From: Bacteroidales bacterium H10
Lineage (GTDB): Bacteria; Bacteroidota; Bacteroidia; Bacteroidales; Muribaculaceae
DNA length: 5,171 nucleotides
NCBI GenBank assembly: GCA_001701295.1
Contig: DAAV01000158.1
Span: 1 to 5,171 of the forward strand
Direction of reading: 5' to 3'
The notes under the pieces were generated by a model that ran no database searches, was not told the origin of the DNA, and worked only from the letters and a program-made list of their open reading frames with translations. Positions within the stretch are counted from its first letter, which is position 1. Every line of letters starts with the position of its first letter. The position numbers and the translations under genes were made by a program. Shown piece after piece: positions 1-4,528 of the stretch.

Positions 1-378
1 TGAACTTGCAGCCCCGACGAGTGCGAAGTGATGCCGGGCATCGACGGCGGAGGCTTTTTGCTGCACAGACGCGAAGCGTTCCGGCTATCTTCCCTGCGGT
101 TAGTTCCCTTTTGCCTTTTCCGCATTTGGGGGATATGAACCGTGGCTTATTTTTCCTTCACAAAGTTAGGTCGCCAACTCAACTTCCCTCCGGCTCTCTA
201 AAACCGGCTCCGCCTATTTACACGACAATTTTACGAAAAATGGTACAGGCCTCATTTTTAGACGCTACGCTTAAAATTCTCTATAAATTTTTGTTCGGTC
301 TCAAACAGCTTCCCACCTGATTGTTCGTAAAAATTAAGAGCCTCGGCTCACATCTCAAACCCCAAACACTTCAAAATC
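1..378. other. Leader region without a convincing gene
   Basis: I see no convincing gene here. In frame 2 the first 30 bases read ELAAPTSAK and stop at a TGA at 29-31, which could be the C-terminal tail of an upstream gene. That TGA overlaps an ATG at 31 (TGATG) opening a 35-residue ORF that ends at 138, and an ATG at 135 opens a 61-residue ORF ending at 320. Neither product has a credible composition or a domain I recognise. An open frame from about 3 to 320 is Arg-rich at first and looks like non-coding sequence. The second half is more AT-rich than the genes and contains a 9-bp inverted repeat (229-237 with 324-332) and a small GAGCC/GGCTC hairpin (338-349). The stretch may be an intergenic leader for the small-gene block that follows. 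No promoter with both Bacteroidota boxes was found. Confidence 0.5.
356..361 (+). promoter_or_regulatory. CAAACC leader motif, copy 1
   Basis: The hexamer CAAACC starts exactly 23 bases before the ATG at 379. The same hexamer at the same distance precedes the next two genes. The role is unknown; a translation-initiation or RNA-binding site is an inference from the fixed spacing to three start codons. Confidence 0.45.
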
Positions 379-696
379 ATGGCAAAGAAAACTAAAAAAT
401 CCGCAGAAAAGAAAGTCGCTCAGAACGCAGCACCGCATCGCTCCGCTAAAAAAGCCGCAGCTCCCGATGTCGAGACCGTTCCGGCCATCACTCCCAAGCT
501 CATCGTGGCTCAGCACAAGTTCAACCGCTGGTACGTCTACTTCAAAGGTGTAGCCCCCAAGGACAACGTCGGCTGCGGCTGCAAGACAGCCAAGAGCGCA
601 ATACGCTATATGCACCTGCTCAAAGCCCGCTACGGAGCTATCATATCCCAAAACATTTACGAACGCCTCCAGTTCGAGGCTCAGCGAGAGGGTTAA
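379..696 (+). CDS. Small basic protein with Lys/Ala-rich N-terminal tail, unknown function
   Basis: This encodes a 105-residue protein I do not recognise. Residues 1 to about 30 are a low-complexity tail rich in Lys and Ala, with KK pairs at 3-4, 6-7, 11-12 and 24-25, resembling histone H1-like or nucleic-acid-binding tails. Residues 38-105 look folded: a probable strand pair around FNRWYVYFKG (48-57), a CGC motif at 66-68, then a likely helix (71-84) and a final charged helix (91-104). The tail suggests DNA or RNA binding, which is inference only. The ATG at 379 has the CAAACC motif at -23 and no Shine-Dalgarno sequence. The stop codon sits in the loop of a perfect 10-bp hairpin. The long antisense frame across this gene is taken as a shadow. 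I am confident that it is a gene, not of its function. Confidence 0.8.
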   Translation: MAKKTKKSAEKKVAQNAAPHRSAKKAAAPDVETVPAITPKLIVAQHKFNRWYVYFKGVAPKDNVGCGCKTAKSAIRYMHLLKARYGAIISQNIYERLQFEAQREG

Positions 697-707
697 GCCC
701 TCTCGCT
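683..707 (+). terminator. Hairpin with the stop codon in its loop
   Basis: The arms AGCGAGAGGG (683-692) and CCCTCTCGCT (698-707) are perfectly complementary over 10 bp around a 5-base loop, TTAAG. The loop holds the TAA stop (694-696) of the 105-residue gene. The downstream stretch (708-717) is pyrimidine-rich but not a clean T run, so this may be a weak terminator, a pause site or a 3'-end stabiliser. The next gene starts 40 bases later. Confidence 0.5.
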
Positions 708-723
708 TCTCTCTCCCGATTGT

Positions 724-729
724 CAAACC
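724..729 (+). promoter_or_regulatory. CAAACC leader motif, copy 2
   Basis: CAAACC begins exactly 23 bases before the ATG at 747. Over 15 bases (724-738) it matches the third copy (930-944) at 13 positions, including a shared TTTAATT block. Confidence 0.5.
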
Positions 730-746
730 TTTTAATTCTCACTACG

Positions 747-941
747 ATGCAACGAAAATATACTTGTACTACAAAACAGGGCAGATGGGATTTCTTTGCC
801 GACAACGATATTGACGCGGTACGCCTTGCCCTTTTCTATTGTTGGCGCGACGGCGAGGACTTCGTAAGCATCAAATCCCCGAACAATCATACCCTCCGCA
901 TCTGCCTTATCGACAATCATAACTCAATACAAACCCTTTAA
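747..941 (+). CDS. Small hypothetical protein (64 residues)
   Basis: This encodes a 64-residue protein I do not recognise. A longer reading from a TTG at 720 is possible, but the ATG at 747 is preferred because it places the CAAACC motif at -23, as in both neighbouring genes, and because the TTG lies just behind the hairpin of the previous gene. The product has a start resembling a strand (RKYTCTTKQGRWDFFADND, 3-21), a probable helix (22-34) and two possible strands (39-43 and 49-55). This is the size of a small alpha/beta protein. It has no signal peptide or membrane segment. The stop codon at 939-941 lies 11 bases before the next ATG, so the two genes are probably on one transcript. Confidence 0.65.
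   Translation: MQRKYTCTTKQGRWDFFADNDIDAVRLALFYCWRDGEDFVSIKSPNNHTLRICLIDNHNSIQTL
930..935 (+). promoter_or_regulatory. CAAACC leader motif, copy 3
   Basis: CAAACC begins exactly 23 bases before the ATG at 953. This copy lies inside the last codons of the preceding gene, so it is constrained by both coding and leader roles. A short hairpin, ATTTCC (941-946) with GGAAAT (955-960), puts the ATG at 953-955 at the edge of its loop. Confidence 0.5.
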
Positions 942-952
942 TTTCCGAAGCA

Positions 953-1207
953 ATGGAAATCAAATACGGCAAGTTCACCGAACAAGAATTGCAAATAATC
1001 CTCGACGCAGCGCGTACAATCAACTACGCTTTCGGCACTCAGTTTCCGAGCTACAAAGAACAGTTGGCCCTTCTGATTGAAGACCTGCATTTCCGCGTTA
1101 TCAATCAGATAGTCATTCAGGCGCACAACGCCCTGCGCTCAAAATACATCGCGCGAGGCATCGACCCCGACGCGCCCGACTTCGTGCCCGATCATTTGGA
1201 GAACTGA
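953..1207 (+). CDS. Small helical hypothetical protein (84 residues)
   Basis: This encodes an 84-residue protein I do not recognise. It appears almost wholly helical: TEQELQIILDAARTINYAF (9-27), then about 34-67, which is rich in Leu, Ile and Val with charged faces. It ends in an acidic, Pro-containing tail (70-84). There is no signal peptide, cysteine motif or recognisable nucleic-acid-binding motif. It is the third member of the small-gene block sharing the -23 CAAACC motif, and it begins 11 bases after the previous stop. Its own stop codon, at 1205-1207, is in the loop of a 9-bp hairpin. Co-transcription with the two genes upstream is likely. A role as a small phage accessory or regulatory protein is possible but unsupported. 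Confidence 0.7.
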   Translation: MEIKYGKFTEQELQIILDAARTINYAFGTQFPSYKEQLALLIEDLHFRVINQIVIQAHNALRSKYIARGIDPDAPDFVPDHLEN

Positions 1208-1217
1208 TTTCTCCAAA
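1195..1217 (+). terminator. Second hairpin with a stop codon in its loop
   Basis: TTTGGAGAA (1195-1203) and TTCTCCAAA (1209-1217) form a perfect 9-bp stem around the loop CTGAT. The loop carries the TGA stop (1205-1207) of the 84-residue gene. It lacks a T tract of its own and is followed within 12 bases by a stronger hairpin, so the two may act together at the 3' end of the small-gene transcript. Confidence 0.5.
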
Positions 1218-1228
1218 CCGTCGGTTCG

Positions 1229-1270
1229 GCGGTTGACCCTCCGGGGTTGACCGCTCTTTCTCTGTCTTTT
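1229..1270 (+). terminator. Probable terminator: UNCG-tetraloop hairpin with pyrimidine-rich tail
   Basis: The arms GCGGTTGACCC (1229-1239) and GGGTTGACCGC (1244-1254) pair over 11 bp, closing on the tetraloop TCCG (1240-1243), a C-closed UNCG-type loop. Two central pairs are G-U wobbles, which pair only in RNA made from the + strand, the direction of the genes. A tail rich in T and C follows (1255-1270, ending TTTT). It sits between the small-gene block and the 366-residue gene and probably ends or attenuates the upstream transcript. The T run is interrupted, so efficiency is uncertain. Confidence 0.6.
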
Positions 1271-1302
1271 CGCGGCTCTATACATCACACTATTTTCGCA
1301 AT

Positions 1303-2403
1303 ATGATACGCTTCGGTTTTTATACTCCGTCAGTGGTGATGTCGAGCGACCTGCCCGACATCACAATCTTTACCGACCACGATTTTGTCGATTTCCGACT
1401 TCTCGCGGGCGGATATGCGCTTTTGGAGGGGAGATATTACGCACTCGACGGCAGCACCATCGTTTCCGATATATCCTCGATAATCGAACACTTTCTTGCC
1501 GGTAACACCGACAACAACCTGTTCGACTTCACGCTCGAAGCAAAAGCCGGAGGCGATACCGCCACCGCCAATCTCAATGTATTGTACTGCGACAAGTCAA
1601 CAGGGCTTTTTGACCCTACTTATTGGCTCAAAGAGAATTTCCTTACCCTGTCGCCATTCCGTCGGCTCGCCCCGGACAGTTACATAAATATATCCTGGTA
1701 CACAACCGAAAAGGAGGGTATAATGTTTCGTGTCTATACCACCTTCATTAACGATAAGGGGCAGCGCGACACATACCAGTATGCTCATTCCGGCAACGGT
1801 ATGATAGCCCACATCAATGGCATTATGTCGGAGCTTGTATATCTTTCCGATGTCCGCAAAAAGATAATCTCCGCCAAGAAGATAGAATCGCTCACGCTTC
1901 TATCCGTTACCGTGCGCTGTGGCGAGAGGTCGGCTACATTCTTCATCGACCCGGCACTCGCTGACATCGTGCCGTTCTTCTATCTGAATTGCTTCGGTGT
2001 GGCCGAGCAGCTTTCGCTCCAACGTACCACCACCGAAAAGGTCAAGGCTGATCGCTCAATCGCCACGCTCGGCAAGTCATCGCAGTTCTACGATGTTACG
2101 ACTTCAAAGGAGTATGAAGTCGAGAGCGCAGCCCTGACAACGGACGAGTGCTTGCAGGTCGAGCAGATGCTGACCTCCCCCTCGGTGCGTATTCCATACG
2201 GCCCCGATGCCGCAATATACGACAACGACTTTGACGCTATCATTCCGATTCTCATAACCGACTTTACTTCGGAGCTTTCCGACACCGACGAAAAGCTCAA
2301 CTCGGTTAAGTTCACTTGGCGTTTTGCCGAGAACCGCCCGAAGATAACCGCGCCGCAGTCGCCCGGCATATTCAACGACAAATTCAATCCCACCTTCTCC
2401 TGA
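1303..2403 (+). CDS. Probable phage virion (tail or baseplate) protein
   Basis: This encodes a 366-residue soluble protein with no signal peptide or membrane segment. The N-terminal half (1 to about 215) is predominantly strand-like with alternating hydrophobic residues, and an acidic, Asn-rich segment lies near 67-76. The C-terminal half carries the stretch FFYLNCFGVAEQLSL (225-239), a TTT-containing segment (242-244), FYDVTTSKEYEVES (262-275) and a late KFTWRF (336-341). From memory, proteins with this kind of C-terminal half occur next to portal-type genes in Bacteroidota prophages and are annotated as hypothetical or structural. That is recollection, not a search. The position, directly upstream of a 77-residue gene in TGATG overlap and then the portal-like gene, supports a virion role. 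The exact part is unknown. The ATG at 1303 is the first in frame after the terminator-like region and gives a plausible protein. Confidence 0.65.
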   Translation: MIRFGFYTPSVVMSSDLPDITIFTDHDFVDFRLLAGGYALLEGRYYALDGSTIVSDISSIIEHFLAGNTDNNLFDFTLEAKAGGDTATANLNVLYCDKSTGLFDPTYWLKENFLTLSPFRRLAPDSYINISWYTTEKEGIMFRVYTTFINDKGQRDTYQYAHSGNGMIAHINGIMSELVYLSDVRKKIISAKKIESLTLLSVTVRCGERSATFFIDPALADIVPFFYLNCFGVAEQLSLQRTTTEKVKADRSIATLGKSSQFYDVTTSKEYEVESAALTTDECLQVEQMLTSPSVRIPYGPDAAIYDNDFDAIIPILITDFTSELSDTDEKLNSVKFTWRFAENRPKITAPQSPGIFNDKFNPTFS

Positions 2404-2636
2404 TGGCTCGCTCGATACACATATCTACCGCTCGCACCATACTCAACTCCGGCGACCCTGTCGACATTTCCGTTTGGAAATCCGACGGCTCTATACTCGA
2501 ACTCCGAAATTGTATCTCCCTGCGATACAATTTTTACGGAGGTTGGAGAAATATAAAGATACTTTCCTCCGGCGAGTGTCGGAAGATACGCGACTGCTGT
2601 ATCTTCCGCGTCAACGACCTTGAAGTATTCCTTTGA
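2403..2636 (+). CDS. Small conserved phage protein (77 residues)
   Basis: This encodes a 77-residue protein. The ATG at 2403 shares its A with the TGA of the upstream 366-residue gene (TGATG), a typical translational-coupling arrangement. The frame is open further upstream, but that part overlaps the upstream gene and is not used. The sequence has a short N-terminal region (residues 1-19), then a compact strand-rich domain: VDISVWKSDGSILELRNC (20-37), LRYNFYGGWRNIKIL (40-54) and a C-terminal IFRVNDLEVFL (67-77). I have the impression of similar short proteins next to portal genes in Bacteroidota phages but cannot name a family. A small structural or assembly factor working with the upstream protein is the simplest guess. 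Its final codons (CTTTGA) supply the -33 box of the next gene's promoter. Confidence 0.7.
   Translation: MARSIHISTARTILNSGDPVDISVWKSDGSILELRNCISLRYNFYGGWRNIKILSSGECRKIRDCCIFRVNDLEVFL
2580..2608 (+). repeat. Perfect 10-bp inverted repeat inside the 77-residue gene
   Basis: CGGAAGATAC (2580-2589) and GTATCTTCCG (2599-2608) are perfectly complementary around a 9-base spacer. It ends 24 bases before the -33 box of the lipoprotein promoter. It could be an mRNA hairpin or a dyad bound by a regulator. Its closeness to the promoter makes it notable, but it also encodes part of the protein, so a chance origin is possible. Confidence 0.4.
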
Positions 2637-2662
2637 TATTCCGCTGAAAATGCGTAATTTTG
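2632..2662 (+). promoter_or_regulatory. Bacteroidota-type promoter for the lipoprotein gene
   Basis: TTTG at 2632-2635 and TAATTTTG at 2655-2662 match both boxes of the Bacteroidota housekeeping consensus (TTTG and TAnnTTTG) exactly, with a 19-base spacer, the usual length. The -33 box overlaps the stop codon of the upstream gene. The -7 box ends 4 bases before the ATG at 2667, so the transcript should start at or within a few bases of the start codon. This is the only place I found with both boxes at proper spacing on the + strand. Confidence 0.75.
2642..2651 (+). repeat. Direct repeat flanking the lipoprotein insert, left copy
   Basis: CGCTGAAAAT, repeated exactly at 3164-3173. The two copies bracket the AT-rich lipoprotein gene, 522 bases apart. 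Removing one copy with the material between leaves a spacer of 26 or 27 bases between the 77-residue gene and the portal gene, in keeping with the compact neighbours. Confidence 0.55.
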
Positions 2663-2666
2663 TGCT

Positions 2667-3125
2667 ATGAAACATCTACCTAAAATTATTATAGCATTTC
2701 TTTTTCTCGCTGTTCTCGCTTGTAGTAAGCAGCGGGCCATTTCTAATGCTGACAATAACAATAATTCGTTTGATTTTTCACAGTTTTACAACTCACATGA
2801 ATCTGATAATGAATATATTTATGATGCGCACCGCAGTGTTCCATTAGGAAATATGGTAGCATTAGCCGATTTGGATAGTATTTTCGGTACACCGTTTATG
2901 TGCGATACAGTTAAACAAACATCTAACGACTGGTCTCTATATGAGCAAGAAGTTCAGGCTGCTGATTTTCTGCCTACCGAAATTGGTGACACTCTTATTA
3001 TGATGCGTAGAATATACGGAAAAGAGGGAGATTGGATTATTTGGATAGATTTGGAAATCCAAAATTCAGACTCTTTGCGTGTCTTGAATTTTATAGCATA
3101 TGACAATAGTCAAGTGGATATATAA
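2667..3125 (+). CDS. Small predicted lipoprotein, moron-like
   Basis: This encodes a 152-residue protein with a clear lipoprotein signal: MKHLPK, a hydrophobic core (7-18), and VLAC with the lipidated Cys at 19. The residues after Cys (SKQR) are not acidic, so the surface-export signal of Bacteroidota lipoproteins is absent. The protein probably faces the periplasm, by inference. An Asn-rich linker (28-34) precedes a probable small domain (about 60-152) containing LADLDSIFGTP (66-76), a second Cys at 79, and a strand-rich end with GDWIIWIDLE (121-130). The gene is about 37% GC against about 55% around it, suggesting recent acquisition. It has its own exact promoter and a strong terminator and does not overlap its neighbours, the layout of a phage moron. 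Roles known for phage lipoproteins, such as blocking infection by related phages, are possible but not shown. It could also be a periplasmic fitness factor. Confidence 0.8.
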   Translation: MKHLPKIIIAFLFLAVLACSKQRAISNADNNNNSFDFSQFYNSHESDNEYIYDAHRSVPLGNMVALADLDSIFGTPFMCDTVKQTSNDWSLYEQEVQAADFLPTEIGDTLIMMRRIYGKEGDWIIWIDLEIQNSDSLRVLNFIAYDNSQVDI

Positions 3126-3151
3126 TCCACGTCTTTTCGCGCACCTCATAT

Positions 3152-3200
3152 AGTCCATAACTTCGCTGAAAATCTCAGCAAGTTATGGACTTTTCTTTTT
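3152..3200 (+). terminator. Strong intrinsic terminator overlapping the portal start codon
   Basis: AGTCCATAACTT (3152-3163) pairs perfectly with AAGTTATGGACT (3180-3191). Inside it, GCTGA (3165-3169) pairs with TCAGC (3175-3179) across a 5-base loop, with one unpaired C at 3164. This gives a 17-bp interrupted stem, followed by TTTTCTTTTT (3191-3200). It is the best terminator in the window and ends the lipoprotein transcript. The ATG of the portal gene (3185-3187) lies in the right arm and the T tract encodes its first residues (FSF), so the same RNA structure would hide the portal start in any read-through transcript. Confidence 0.8.
3164..3173 (+). repeat. Direct repeat flanking the lipoprotein insert, right copy
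   Basis: An exact second copy of CGCTGAAAAT (first copy 2642-2651). It lies inside the terminator hairpin and supplies part of the inner stem and most of the loop. Confidence 0.55.
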
Positions 3201-4528
3201 CCGACCTCAATTTTAACTCTGTCGAGACACTTCCGGGCTTCGAGGGCCGCGCAGCGTTCACCGTCAACTCCGCTTCCGTTTTCAAAGAAGATGTTGACAT
3301 GGTGCCTACCATCGTTGACGATACGCTCTCTTACGTTCCGTGGGGCGGCGACAATCAGATGCCGTTCGACTTGCTCGCGCTCGTCGAGAAAGATGAAACT
3401 CTGGCAACCTGCCAGTGTTTCAACGCCGAGGTATGCTATGGCTCCGGGCTGCAATACTGCACCACCGCAGCCTCCGCAAAGGTCAAGAATGATGTCGAGG
3501 ACTTCCTTCTTGACAACGACATCGCCGCTTACTTTCTCGGCATCTGCCAGGACTTCAAGCACTTCGGCTTCGCCGTGTCGGTGCTTATTCTTAACGAGGA
3601 CGGCACAAAGATTGTGTGCCTTCGGAGAAAGGAAGCCTGCTACTGTCGATTTACGCCCGCCGACGCTCACGGTCGTATTTCCAAAATTCTTTACGCCAAC
3701 TGGCGCAAACCAATATCCGCTCGCGCAGATATTGAGGAAATCGACCTGCTCGACCCGGCTTCGCCCTGGCGCGATCTGCAAGACAGACTCGCCAAAGGTT
3801 CGCGCTGCCGCAAATTCGCTGTCGTGTCGAAAATCCCGACGGTCGACAGCACTTATTATCCTATTCCTTATTATGGCGCGTTGTTCCGCGGCAAGTGGTA
3901 CAACATCAAGCAGCTTATCGGTATCGCCAAGGAAGCGAAACTCAAAAACTCCGCTCCCATAAAGTACCACATCGAGGTCGGCGCAAAATACTGGGAGAGT
4001 ATTTTCCGTGCCGAGGGCATTACAGACCGCCGCAAGCAACACGCGCGTATCGTCGCCGAGAAACAGCAGATTCTCGACTTCCTCACAGGCGCCGAGAACA
4101 GCGGCAAAGCCTGGTTCTCGACTTTCTATGTTACACCCGACGGCAAGGAACAGCACGACGTTGTAATCAACAAGATTGACGATAGCAAGGAGGGAGGCGA
4201 CTGGGAAACCGACATACAGGAGGCTATCAATATGATATGCTTTACTATGCGTGTGCATAGTAACCTTGTCGGTTCCGTGCCGGGCAAAGCTCAAAGCAAC
4301 AACTCCGGCTCCGACAAACGCGAGCTTTACACCATAGCCCAAGCCCTCCAAAAGCCGTATCACGACCTGCTCTTTACCGTGCATCGCATAATTATCCGAT
4401 TTAACGGCTGGCAGGGCGTACACCCCGAAATCCCTTTTATCCAACTTACTACACTCGACGAGCATACAGACGCAAAGCAAGTGAAACTCCCCAACGCAAA
4501 CGACAATGGCAAAGCTGATAACGACTGA
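3185..4528 (+). CDS. Probable phage portal protein
   Basis: This encodes a 447-residue protein of a size normal for portals, the ring at the capsid vertex through which DNA is packaged and ejected. Features consistent with a portal are an N-terminal region with VPWGGDNQMPFDLL (51-64) and EKDETLATCQCFNAEVCYGSGL (68-89), a typical early portal region with the YGSGL turn; the KHFGFAVSVLILNEDG segment (125-140); a YPIPYYGAL segment (225-233); a helical, charged stretch (278-300); and near the C-terminus LVGSVPGKAQSNNSGSDKRE (361-380) followed by a long helix ALQKPYHDLLFTVHRIIIRFNGW (387-409). The ATG at 3185 is chosen because LPGFEGRAAF (16-25) just after it looks like real protein. That ATG is buried in the upstream terminator hairpin. 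The last 23 bases overlap the next gene. No search was possible; the portal call is from pattern recognition. Confidence 0.7.
   Translation: MDFSFSDLNFNSVETLPGFEGRAAFTVNSASVFKEDVDMVPTIVDDTLSYVPWGGDNQMPFDLLALVEKDETLATCQCFNAEVCYGSGLQYCTTAASAKVKNDVEDFLLDNDIAAYFLGICQDFKHFGFAVSVLILNEDGTKIVCLRRKEACYCRFTPADAHGRISKILYANWRKPISARADIEEIDLLDPASPWRDLQDRLAKGSRCRKFAVVSKIPTVDSTYYPIPYYGALFRGKWYNIKQLIGIAKEAKLKNSAPIKYHIEVGAKYWESIFRAEGITDRRKQHARIVAEKQQILDFLTGAENSGKAWFSTFYVTPDGKEQHDVVINKIDDSKEGGDWETDIQEAINMICFTMRVHSNLVGSVPGKAQSNNSGSDKRELYTIAQALQKPYHDLLFTVHRIIIRFNGWQGVHPEIPFIQLTTLDEHTDAKQVKLPNANDNGKADND

Noticed and set aside
161..168. - strand match to TAnnTTTG
   Set aside because: No -33 box at the right distance and no - strand gene for it to serve.
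355..726. 123-residue open frame on the - strand over the first small gene
   Set aside because: It mirrors the 105-residue gene, whose + strand start carries the shared CAAACC motif at -23 and whose stop lies in a hairpin loop.
1291..1298. TATTTTCG before the 366-residue gene as a possible -7 box
   Set aside because: One mismatch to the consensus, and only an imperfect -33 box upstream; too weak to annotate.
2088..2675. 195-residue open frame on the - strand across the 366- and 77-residue genes
   Set aside because: It crosses two + strand genes joined by TGATG and the lipoprotein promoter. The + strand proteins look real, and no promoter supports the - strand frame. It is the most protein-like of the shadows, so this rejection is less certain than the others.
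3046..3053. TAGATTTG, a match to the -7 promoter box within the lipoprotein gene
   Set aside because: No TTTG lies 19-21 bases upstream, so the full promoter is not present.
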